The notes beneath the pieces are model-generated. The model worked only from the letters and a program-made list of their open reading frames with translations, was not told where the DNA came from and did no database searches. Below are positions 1 through 6,589 of a stretch of 28,943 nt of DNA, piece by piece. The first letter of the stretch is position 1; every line of letters starts with the position of its first letter. Source of the stretch: an uncultured cyanobacterium (GTDB lineage Bacteria; Cyanobacteriota; Cyanobacteriia; Cyanobacteriales; Geitlerinemataceae); contig CAKZKB010000577.1 of assembly GCA_937121005.1 (NCBI GenBank), positions 1-28,943 of the forward strand, read 5' to 3'. The position numbers were made by a program, and so were the translations under genes.

Positions 1-97
1 TTGGTGGCGAGGGAGAGGGCAATCGAGTATTCCTAACATCGCAAACGGGCGATCGAATGAGTACGAACGATCGTCGGGGGGATCCCGTCTTCAGCCA

Positions 98-517
98 TCA
101 GTATTCATCTTCATCGCGCAACCAATCAACAATATCAGGATGACAACGCTTTATTTCATTAAGAAGGGATCGATCCTCTTCGAGAAAGTATGCCTCAATC
201 CATTTGTTGAAATCATCGGTTGCAGTTGATTTGCCTGACTGCTGTTGCACGCATTCCATCCGCACTACTTCAAAAGTTGAGCAATTTATAGCGATAATAA
301 TGGCGTGCGCGTAATCATCCTCATCAGCTACTAGATGCACAATTTCGAGAGAACGAATATCTTCATACTTAGAATCTTGGTTCTCATCTGTATTTAAAAA
401 AGTTTCCTGGTAGTAGGCAAAAGGTAATCCCCCCAGCTTATATGACTGGTACAAAACAAGTTTGCCTGCATTTTCAAAGCAGCGAGCGTAAATTTCGGGG
501 TCTGTGACACAATACAT
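98..517 (-). CDS. Hypothetical protein, 139 aa
   Basis: I do not recognise this family. The protein is soluble and acidic, with no membrane segment or signal peptide. It has a compact mixed alpha/beta look, with hydrophobic beta-like stretches near residues 57-64 and 71-77 and an acidic tail ending in DEDEY. The ATG at 517 is preceded by GGAG eight bases upstream, which supports this start. It is the most downstream gene of the minus-strand block that begins at 1776, separated from the 68-aa gene by about 150 bp. That gap carries a cyanobacterial-type repeat, so it may be transcribed separately. Function unknown. Confidence 0.6.
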   Translation of the reverse strand: MYCVTDPEIYARCFENAGKLVLYQSYKLGGLPFAYYQETFLNTDENQDSKYEDIRSLEIVHLVADEDDYAHAIIIAINCSTFEVVRMECVQQQSGKSTATDDFNKWIEAYFLEEDRSLLNEIKRCHPDIVDWLRDEDEY

Positions 518-598
518 GATATAGTCTCCGAATTTTTTAGTATTTTACATTTTCGCCATTGTCGTTAGGCTTCCTACCCGCCTCGGTATCGCATGGAT

Positions 599-630
599 GC
601 GTTCGCGAAGCGTCTCGGAACGAGAATCGC
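599..630. repeat. Cyanobacterial interspersed repeat-like palindromic element
   Basis: The run GCGTTCGCGAAGCGTCTC followed by a TCTCG/CGAGA stem and AATCGC resembles small interspersed repeats common between genes in filamentous cyanobacterial genomes (recognised from memory, not searched). It lies in the gap between two minus-strand genes and could fold in RNA. Confidence 0.5.
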
Positions 631-665
631 CCCCGATAGGGTTTGTCCCGGCGCATTTGTCCACT

Positions 666-872
666 TCAATTCCGACTCGCATCGGGGCGCACCGACAGCA
701 CTAAACTCTCTGGAATCCGTAGGGGTTCCCCGGCTCTTTTTCCCTCGCAAATACAATCGTATTCTGAGGCGAACGCATCCCATTTGTGGGAGATAACTGT
801 AACCGTCTCTCCCCAGTATTGAAAGATTGAGCCAATGGGATAAAGCGGCTCTCGATCTGGATTAAGCTGCAT
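666..872 (-). CDS. Hypothetical small protein, 68 aa
   Basis: This small ORF overlaps the 3' end of the 304-aa gene by 11 bases. Its ATG at 872 has GAGG (within GAGGAAACC) nine bases upstream, as in translationally coupled genes. The sequence has the feel of a small beta-barrel or SH3-like fold (YPIGSIFQYWGETVTVISH), with one Cys pair (CIC). No family recognised. Coupling to the upstream gene suggests a related role. Confidence 0.6.
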   Translation of the reverse strand: MQLNPDREPLYPIGSIFQYWGETVTVISHKWDAFASEYDCICEGKRAGEPLRIPESLVLSVRPDASRN

Positions 873-1776
873 TGTCGGTTTCCTCTTTGGTTAAAGATAT
901 ATCCTCTGTAATCTGTCGCGTATCGCCCCGGCGATGGTAGGGAGACAATCCCCACTGTTTGTTAATCTCTTTATGCCCTCCCAACTCGTTTAGGGCAACA
1001 TTAGCAGCCCGCAATCCCACTTTCCCAACATCGGCAACAGTACGGCTCGAAATGTACCAGCGATCGTCTGGTGATTTCTGTTGGTTGTTGTACTCAATGA
1101 TAGCGGCGATCGCTCGTTTAGCCAACTCCTCGCCGCGTCCTTTAATGCGGAGATATTCCTTGTTCTCCATCAACTCTTGAGTGGAGACTTTGGAGAGGTC
1201 TTGCTGGTTTTTCTCGGCGTTAGAAATGATGTTGCGGGCGTAGTACAACTCAGCCGCTTTACGGAACTCCTCGCGACTCATGCCTTTGTAGTCCATCGCC
1301 GTGCGGATGGCGGTCGCCTCATCGTCCGTATAGTCAGGTTCGATGGAGACGGCTGCGGGCTTTGTCGGCTCACCATTGGCGCTAACGGTATCGCTATCGC
1401 TACTAACGGCATCAATAAGCATTTGCTTGGCTTTATCGGTAAGCCCCTGCTGTTCTAGCTTTTCCCAGTAGCGATCGCGTTCGGTTTCCGGCTCCCCAAC
1501 GAACAAGAAATTCATCACAAACGGCTGCTCGCTAACGTCATCGCCGCGACCGGAAAACCCCAAATAGGAGGGGCAACTTGCACCGTCTAAGGCGGCTAGG
1601 GTCGCTTTGCGGATGGCAGCAATTGGCTTTTTCCGAGTCGATTCGTTAGAGTACGCCGACTCAATCTTGTCCGCCATTTCGCGCCCTAACGCCTCGTGTT
1701 CGGCGTGGGTCTTGGCGGCTTTGACTCGCTGGATCCACTCATCAAACCCAAAGCGATCGAGATAGTTGGTTGCCAT
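862..1776 (-). CDS. Hypothetical plasmid protein, 304 aa, possible C-terminal winged helix
   Basis: No family recognised with confidence. The ATG at 1776 is preceded by GGAGG, a strong ribosome site. The N-terminal third is helical. The middle (about residues 110-155) is a low-complexity Ser/Asp/Glu linker. The C-terminal part (about 155-295) is helical and contains RWYISSRTVADV followed by an LRAANVALNELGGHKEIN segment, a pattern compatible with a winged-helix DNA-binding domain, ending in a basic YHRRGDTR tail. The gene is divergent from the protelomerase-like gene, with about 180 bp between the two starts. It could be an accessory or regulatory protein for that enzyme; this is inference from position only. 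Confidence 0.6.
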   Translation of the reverse strand: MATNYLDRFGFDEWIQRVKAAKTHAEHEALGREMADKIESAYSNESTRKKPIAAIRKATLAALDGASCPSYLGFSGRGDDVSEQPFVMNFLFVGEPETERDRYWEKLEQQGLTDKAKQMLIDAVSSDSDTVSANGEPTKPAAVSIEPDYTDDEATAIRTAMDYKGMSREEFRKAAELYYARNIISNAEKNQQDLSKVSTQELMENKEYLRIKGRGEELAKRAIAAIIEYNNQQKSPDDRWYISSRTVADVGKVGLRAANVALNELGGHKEINKQWGLSPYHRRGDTRQITEDISLTKEETDNAA

Positions 1777-1820
1777 GTCTGTGTCCTCCCTCGTATATCT
1801 CTAATATAACCCGGCTGACT

Positions 1821-1841
1821 ATCAGATGTCAACGCGCTATC
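1821..1841 (+). repeat. Outlying iteron-like site upstream of the protelomerase gene
   Basis: The 16 bases at 1821-1836 match the origin iteron at 28703-28718 in 15 of 16 positions (ATCAGATGTCAA then S then GCG). It lies between the divergent starts of the 304-aa gene and the protelomerase-like gene, so it could serve as a Rep-controlled operator. Confidence 0.5.
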
Positions 1842-1901
1842 GATCAGCATCCCTTATCCGCTTCCACTCCCGCGATGATATCTTCTTATCTCCCTTGCTG
1901 T

Positions 1902-1955
1902 TGCCCGTAGTTTGTGGATACAGTAGAGATACACATAAAGTACGGGACACGGGCA
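1902..1955. promoter_or_regulatory. Imperfect inverted repeat abutting the protelomerase start
   Basis: TGCCCGT (1902-1908) pairs with ACGGGCA (1949-1955), and CCCGTA (1904-1909) also pairs with TACGGG (1941-1946). The sequence inside the arms (TTTGTGGAT against ATACACATAAA) continues the symmetry imperfectly. Two GATACA copies sit 11 bp apart in the centre. The element ends on the proposed ATG. It may be an operator or a degenerate resolvase site; it is not a long perfect palindrome. Confidence 0.4.
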
Positions 1956-3187
1956 TGATTCGGGCAACAAAAGTCATAGACGCGATTTCAGAGCTTCGGT
2001 GGGAATCTCGCGAGACCTTAGAGGCGCGGACGCGGGACGAACTACGGACGATCGCCAAACAGATCGGCATCCCTCGCTACTCGTATATGCGTAAGGGGGA
2101 GCTATTAGACTCTATTTGGAAAGAATTAGAGAACGTGCGGGCGCGGCTCAATGTAGACGAGAATCGAGGCAAAACTGGCGACGACCTCATTAAAAATGCT
2201 TCCGAGCCGAACGACAACTATCGAATCCCCATCGAAGACATCAGCAATGGCACGTACAACGCCATCCGCGACGTGCTAGCAAAGTCTTCTAATTTCTCTG
2301 AGGTCAAAGAGGGAATTTTACCCATTGTGGCTAAGGTGGCGAAAGTGGAAGCGGAGCCTTACAAATTTGCGACCGTTCGCAGCCGCCGCACTGACATTCA
2401 CAAGCATCTAATCGCACTGGCAGAAGGGGAACCGGGGATGCTCCGCAATGACGCGATCGACGCGGTGGAGTTCTTTTACCAACAACTGTTAAACTATCAA
2501 AAAGAGGTGTCGATCGAGTTTAACCGCGAATACCAGTCGCGAGTACAATCGGCTAACAAGAAAAAGACGGTAGAGGTGAAGGCAAAACCGATACTTGACT
2601 TGGCGATAAACTCTCTGGCAAAATTGAAGGCAGCCGAAGCGGTACGATGGGAAAATATCTCGGTAGCAGTGGCAATAGCGACGGGACGGCGGGCGGTAGA
2701 GATTCATTCTCTCAGCGAACTCGAAGCCACTGACGACCCTTATCAGTTACACTTTTCGGGACAGGCAAAAACCCGCGACGTGGAAGATGCTAAAGATGAT
2801 TATATCATCCCGACACTGTTGCCCGCTAAAGACGTATTGCGGGGCTTTGAATGGCTAAAACTACAGGGCAAGCGACTACCGAAAGAGGTGCAAGAAAACG
2901 ACTCGCGAGCCGTTAACAAGCGCTACGGTAAAGCCCTCACTAATGCCATGAAACCCTTCGAGAATGCCCACTATCACAGCTTGCGAGCCATGTATGCAGC
3001 GATTCTGTGGCACAGGCTATCTGATGAGGAGAAACTGCGAACGGAGAAGCATTCAATGTATTCGGAATGGTTGGGGCATATCGAACGTCCGGGAATGCCA
3101 CGCACCACGTTTATGAGTTACATGACGATCGCCGTGACTGACTTGGATGACTGTATCGCCTGCTTATTCCACGTTGACAACCGATAA
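1955..3187 (+). CDS. Protelomerase (telomere resolvase)-like protein
   Basis: Protelomerases cut and rejoin a palindromic site to make covalently closed hairpin ends of linear replicons, using a tyrosine-recombinase active site. The visible signature, numbered from the ATG at 1955 (410 aa), is: IATGRR with R245/R246; SGQAKTR with K272; HSLRAMYA with R344; LGH with H375; and a candidate nucleophile Y389 in MSYM. The Arg-Lys spacing of about 26 residues and the TGRR/GQAKTR wording fit the TelK/TelA-type catalytic domain better than ordinary XerC/D integrases. An N-terminal SAP-like module (residues about 22-57, LRTIAKQIGIPRYS) precedes a helical region. An upstream ATG at 1826 is in frame, but its 43 extra residues look non-coding and cover the inverted repeat, so 1955 is preferred. 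It is divergent from the 304-aa gene. A phage-type integrase is the main alternative. Confidence 0.72.
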   Translation: MIRATKVIDAISELRWESRETLEARTRDELRTIAKQIGIPRYSYMRKGELLDSIWKELENVRARLNVDENRGKTGDDLIKNASEPNDNYRIPIEDISNGTYNAIRDVLAKSSNFSEVKEGILPIVAKVAKVEAEPYKFATVRSRRTDIHKHLIALAEGEPGMLRNDAIDAVEFFYQQLLNYQKEVSIEFNREYQSRVQSANKKKTVEVKAKPILDLAINSLAKLKAAEAVRWENISVAVAIATGRRAVEIHSLSELEATDDPYQLHFSGQAKTRDVEDAKDDYIIPTLLPAKDVLRGFEWLKLQGKRLPKEVQENDSRAVNKRYGKALTNAMKPFENAHYHSLRAMYAAILWHRLSDEEKLRTEKHSMYSEWLGHIERPGMPRTTFMSYMTIAVTDLDDCIACLFHVDNR

Positions 3188-3193
3188 GAAATA

Positions 3194-3205
3194 CTAATCG
3201 ATTAG
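3194..3205. repeat. 12-bp perfect palindrome after the protelomerase stop
   Basis: CTAATCGATTAG is perfectly palindromic and begins seven bases after the stop codon. The symmetry does not extend beyond 12 bp. It could be a protein site; it is shorter than known protelomerase targets. Confidence 0.35.
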
Positions 3206-3214
3206 CCCCTTGAC

Positions 3215-3235
3215 ATCGGATAACAACGCGGATAT
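3215..3235 (+). repeat. Outlying iteron-like site downstream of the protelomerase gene
   Basis: ATCGGATAACAACGCGGAT matches the origin iteron pattern (AT, two variable bases, GATRYC, then RANSCGGGAA) at most positions. It lies 28 bp after the protelomerase stop and upstream of the 122-aa membrane protein. The rest of the 3188-3375 gap holds direct repeats of CGCTACA (near 3263, 3341 and 3354) and no other gene. Confidence 0.42.
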
Positions 3236-3375
3236 AGTAGTAAGTGTGGAGGGGAGAGAAACCGCTACATCGCCCCCCGACACGCCACTGAGACGGCATC
3301 GCTGCGCGAGCCAAATTGTGAGGTGAGAGAACGCCTCAAGACCGCTACAGAACAACGCTACAGACCGTTAGAACC

Positions 3376-3744
3376 ATGCAAAACATTATCATCGCCACCA
3401 TCTACGCCATCGTTATCGGATTCGTTATGCTGATGGCTGCTGATTTCGCTCTCGGTTTGCCCGCCGCGCTACAGGGAACCGATGCGATCGCCACCCAACC
3501 CACCATCGCCCCTACCGATACCGCGCTACTGGAAGCTGCCAACGAACCGGAAATCACCGATGCGATCGCGGCGCAACCCGAAACCGGAGAAACCACTCCC
3601 GAAATGCCCGACCTAAGCGGACTGAAAAGCCGCGAACTACGGGATTTAGCCAAACGAGAAAAGATGCCAAAATACTCAACCATCCTCCGCGATCGAGGGA
3701 CTGAAGGACTGCGTGAAGAACTCGCAATGTATCTCGCCGGATGA
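3376..3744 (+). CDS. Membrane-anchored protein with C-terminal SAP-like module, 122 aa
   Basis: One hydrophobic segment at residues 4-30 should anchor the protein in the membrane, followed by a Pro/Thr/Ala-rich linker (about 35-78). The C-terminal 40 residues (about 80-119) carry LKSRELRDLAKREKMPKYS. This closely resembles the segment DELRTIAKQIGIPRYS of the neighbouring protelomerase-like protein, so the two share a SAP/Rho-N-like, possibly nucleic-acid-binding module. No strong Shine-Dalgarno precedes the ATG. A role in tethering plasmid DNA or the resolvase at the membrane is inference. Confidence 0.6.
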   Translation: MQNIIIATIYAIVIGFVMLMAADFALGLPAALQGTDAIATQPTIAPTDTALLEAANEPEITDAIAAQPETGETTPEMPDLSGLKSRELRDLAKREKMPKYSTILRDRGTEGLREELAMYLAG

Positions 3745-3802
3745 TGGAAAACGGGAGGGTTGTTTCCCCACACAGGGGGACGATCTCCAATATTGCTAGC
3801 AG

Positions 3803-3931
3803 TAATGCAGTAAGCGATGCAGTAAATACTGCACTAAGTCGGAATCTAAAATCGCCGTACAGCCCGATCTCTCATTGCAGCAATGGCTGTTTACTGCAAT
3901 AATGCAGTAACTAATGCAGTGTTGCAGTATG
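3803..3931 (+). promoter_or_regulatory. TGCAGTA repeat array: candidate centromere/operator of the par operon
   Basis: TGCAGTA-type repeats occur at 3806, 3818, 3903, 3915 and 3923 (the last two with one variant base), with inverted copies TACTGCA at 3827 and 3892. Direct copies are spaced 12 bp apart (3806/3818 and 3903/3915). TTACTGCA and TGCAGTAA form an inverted pair with a 4-bp spacer (3891-3910). The array runs up to the proposed parA start, a position typical of centromere-operator sites bound by RHH partners of small ParA proteins. Confidence 0.65.
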
Positions 3932-4579
3932 GCAGTTATCGCTTTCGTCAACCAAAAGGGTGGGGTAGCCAAGTCTACCTCTGCGGTTCATTTCGCCTAC
4001 TGGCTGTCTCAGAAACGCCAAAAGCACGTCGTCGTCGTTGATGGGGACGCGCAACGCTCTAGCTCTCAGTGGCTCGCCGGGATGGAGATGGAAGAGACAG
4101 AGATTCCTTGCCAAGTTTTGAGCGGCCCCGACGCGCTGCTCGAGGAGTTACCAAACCTAGCCGAGCAGTACGAGTACGCAATCGTCGATGCCCCGGCAGG
4201 GTTAGCCGAAGAAACTCGCGCTATCCTCTTCCGTTGCGACTTGGCGGTAATTCCCGTGCAGCCTTCGGGGGTTGACTTGCGATCGGCTTCCGATGCCATG
4301 CGCCTGGTCAAACAGGCTCAATCCGTGCGCGGGGGTTTGCCGAAAGCGGCTGCGTTCCTCAGCCGTGCCGTCAAAGGAACTCGTCTCAAAGACGAAGCTC
4401 TCTCGCTGCTCGGGAAAATCGAACGGGCTACGTTGCTTCAGTCTGTGGTTCACCAGCGCCAAGTGGTCGCGGATACGTCGGGACAATCCGCTACGGTTTG
4501 GGAGATGTCGGGGCAACCAGCCCGCGATGCGGCCAAAGAGTTTGAGACGCTGTTTACCGAAATTCTATCGCTGTTATGA
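3929..4579 (+). CDS. parA: ParA-family partition ATPase
   Basis: This is a small (216 aa) ParA/MinD-type ATPase that drives plasmid segregation by ATP-dependent DNA binding and partner-stimulated release. The deviant Walker A motif KGGVAKST is at residues 10-17, VVVVDGDAQ (A' motif) near 35-43, and AIVDAPAG (Walker B) near 88-95. There is no N-terminal HTH extension, so it is of the short (type Ib-like) class, whose operons are usually controlled by the partner protein. The ATG at 3929 is preferred over the one at 3914, because 3914 lies inside the repeat array and would add only five unlikely residues. Its stop overlaps the start of the next gene (ATGA), showing translational coupling. Confidence 0.9.
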   Translation: MAVIAFVNQKGGVAKSTSAVHFAYWLSQKRQKHVVVVDGDAQRSSSQWLAGMEMEETEIPCQVLSGPDALLEELPNLAEQYEYAIVDAPAGLAEETRAILFRCDLAVIPVQPSGVDLRSASDAMRLVKQAQSVRGGLPKAAAFLSRAVKGTRLKDEALSLLGKIERATLLQSVVHQRQVVADTSGQSATVWEMSGQPARDAAKEFETLFTEILSLL

Positions 4580-4950
4580 GTCCCAGAAAGCGCAAAACCC
4601 TCGATGACTCGCTGGCCCGAGAGTTCGTATACGGAGAGGCTGATGCCCCGGAACCAACGCGATCGCCCGAGGCTCAATCCGAGTCCAAACCGCCCACCTC
4701 GGAACCGGCCGAGGATATAGAAACCGAGGCGATCGCCACACCGCAACCCGCACCCTCACCATCTGCTGTTACAAAAAAAGTCGATATCATGGCCCAACTC
4801 GAACTCCCTCCCAAAGAGGCAACCATTCGATTTACCGTCGATCTCAGCCAAACGCTCCATCGCAAGCTATCTGTCGTAGCCGCCCAAACCGGACGGAAGA
4901 AAGCCGATATTGTGCGGGCGCTGTTAGCCAATGCGCTGGAGGATGTGTAA
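4576..4950 (+). CDS. RHH partition partner (ParB/ParG-like), 124 aa
   Basis: This protein most likely binds the upstream TGCAGTA array and stimulates ParA. The N-terminal 75 residues are basic at first, then a disordered Pro/Glu/Ser-rich stretch. The C-terminal 45 residues have the ribbon-helix-helix pattern: a beta strand (ATIRFTVDL) followed by two helices (HRKLSVVAAQTG, then KKADIVRALLANAL). A flexible N-terminal arm plus C-terminal RHH is the build of ParG-type partition proteins, whose arm stimulates ParA. It overlaps parA by four bases. No sequence-level ParB (KorB-type) domain is present. Confidence 0.75.
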   Translation: MSPRKRKTLDDSLAREFVYGEADAPEPTRSPEAQSESKPPTSEPAEDIETEAIATPQPAPSPSAVTKKVDIMAQLELPPKEATIRFTVDLSQTLHRKLSVVAAQTGRKKADIVRALLANALEDV

Positions 4951-5053
4951 TAACGGCGGTCAAATCCTCTCCCGATTGGGCTTGAGACCTGTGAACCCAA
5001 AATGCTTTTACTGTCAGGGTTTCAGCCTTTCTAAAACATGAAGCTCTTGGATT

Positions 5054-5088
5054 AGTGCATAACATCGAGCGATCCGCACCTACTCTAA
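5054..5088 (+). promoter_or_regulatory. Conserved element copy D upstream of the sigma factor gene
   Basis: AGTGCATAA (5054-5062), a 12-nt spacer, CGCACCT (5075-5081), one extra base, then CTCTAA (5083-5088). This is the same element as the three copies upstream of the secreted-protein genes (10258-10298, 10618-10658, 11568-11608), here on the plus strand about 110 bp before the sigma gene start. It suggests autoregulation of the sigma factor. Confidence 0.6.
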
Positions 5089-5122
5089 CAATGTGGTAGA
5101 ATTCGTACCTATCTAGGTTTGG

Positions 5123-5146
5123 TGCAGTGCGATCCCTGACACTGCA
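5123..5146 (+). promoter_or_regulatory. Hairpin in the sigma gene leader
   Basis: TGCAGTG (5123-5129) and CACTGCA (5140-5146) form a perfect 7-bp stem with a 10-nt loop, followed by TTGATTTTAC. It could act as an attenuator or weak terminator between element D and the sigma gene. The rest of the 4951-5196 gap shows no gene. Confidence 0.4.
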
Positions 5147-5196
5147 TTGATTTTACTCAGGCAGGCAAACGTTAACGATAGTATGGGAGGAAGGTA

Positions 5197-6402
5197 ATGA
5201 CTGACTGGCATCCAAAATTTTGGACATTTTTTCAGTTTTCAGACTCATCTCGCTCGACATGGGCAGAAATCGAGGATCCACACTTAAAAAGAAGCCAAAA
5301 ACATTTGGTAGAACAGTCCCCCAATTTAACTGAAAAGTTGTGTGTTTCGTATTGGCTACAAAAATCACCAAAACATATATTAGCTCGCCATCATTTGTGG
5401 GCTTATCTACAAAAAACCTGCAAGCAAGTTGCATATTCAAGCTACGCAACTTTGAATCAAGGTGGTGACTTTGGCGAATCTTTCAGCCTGCAAAGTTGCT
5501 TTCAAGAAGCAGTTAGTCAAATTGATGCTGTACTTGAGAAGTTCAGTTCTAAGCAGGGGTCTAATTTAGAAGGATACGCCCGCACAGTTATAGCGAATTC
5601 TTTGAAATCCAAAATATACGAGCATCGAGAGTCTCGCTTGAGCAAATGGGGGTTTTTACGTCGGCTCAGCACCAAAAGACTCCAAGAAGCCTTAGAGTGG
5701 CATGGCTACCACTCTAAAAGCGATACCATCCAGCAATATTGTCTAGTGTTAAAATGTTTCAAGGATGTCTATACCCCAAAGCAATTTAGTGGAAGTCGTT
5801 CTCTTCCCGATCCGGAGCGAGTCGATCTCGAAAATATTGCTTCTTTGTACGATCGAGAGGTAAAACGTCTTAGTTCTGACAAACTCTCCATCGACCATCT
5901 TTCTCCAGATAAAATAAAAAAGATACTTGAAGAGTGTGCTGCCATTGTCCGTAAATTTCTATCTCCTACCACAGTGTCTTTAAATGTTCCGCTTAAAAAT
6001 GCAGGTGGAGAGCGAATTGATTATGTTATCGGACAAGACTTATTCGAGTCAGAAGCTGTTTTAATGGGAAATAGTGAAAACTTGTCTGAATTAACTACAT
6101 TTTTAATTCAGACTCTCAATCGCTTAGACGAGGAAGAGAAAAAAATACTTCAACTACGGTATGGACTTCGTTTGACAACTAGCGAGATCGCTCGACAGCT
6201 ACAGAAAGTTCAAAGTACCGTTCATAGAAAAATAAGCAGGACGCTAAGTCAAAAATTGCTAGTCCCTTTGGCAAAATATACGCGCGAAAAAAATCTCATT
6301 GAACTTAACTCACAATGGTTAACCAAAGAATGTAAACCCTATCTGGAGGAATGGTTGCACAACTACTTCAAAAACACAAATTCCCAATTGGACAATTCCT
6401 AA
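5197..6402 (+). CDS. Cyanobacterial sigma-70-family sigma factor, 401 aa
   Basis: This is a divergent sigma-70-type factor expected to direct RNA polymerase to a small set of promoters. A region-2-like segment lies near residues 122-170 (LEGYARTVIANSL, then SKWGFLRRLSTKRLQEAL). Region 4 with its helix-turn-helix lies at about 306-355 (LDEEEKKILQLRYGLRLTTSEIAR). It resembles the cyanobacterial sigma factors commonly found next to DUF1822 and CHASE2 genes, as here (recognised from memory). The start is supported by GGGAGGAAGG shortly upstream. The conserved element at 5054-5088 stands before it and also before three secreted-protein genes, making these the likely regulon. Confidence 0.8.
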   Translation: MTDWHPKFWTFFQFSDSSRSTWAEIEDPHLKRSQKHLVEQSPNLTEKLCVSYWLQKSPKHILARHHLWAYLQKTCKQVAYSSYATLNQGGDFGESFSLQSCFQEAVSQIDAVLEKFSSKQGSNLEGYARTVIANSLKSKIYEHRESRLSKWGFLRRLSTKRLQEALEWHGYHSKSDTIQQYCLVLKCFKDVYTPKQFSGSRSLPDPERVDLENIASLYDREVKRLSSDKLSIDHLSPDKIKKILEECAAIVRKFLSPTTVSLNVPLKNAGGERIDYVIGQDLFESEAVLMGNSENLSELTTFLIQTLNRLDEEEKKILQLRYGLRLTTSEIARQLQKVQSTVHRKISRTLSQKLLVPLAKYTREKNLIELNSQWLTKECKPYLEEWLHNYFKNTNSQLDNS

Positions 6403-6589
6403 ACTGTCTACCAACTACGCTGAAGGATAGTTCAGTCTCCACGTTGTCCACTAGCCGATCCGATAGATAGTTTAGTTGTTTATCATGTAAATATGCCAAC
6501 AGACAACTGGGGAAACCATAATTTGTTGCTTTACGTCTCAAATCCCCAAAAAGCGCCCTTTTACATCACACCTGATTGGAGAAAAAACG

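Noticed and set aside
1826..1954. In-frame upstream ATG of the protelomerase-like gene
   Set aside because: The 43 added residues show no family-like sequence and would translate through the iteron-like site and the inverted repeat; 1955 is more plausible.
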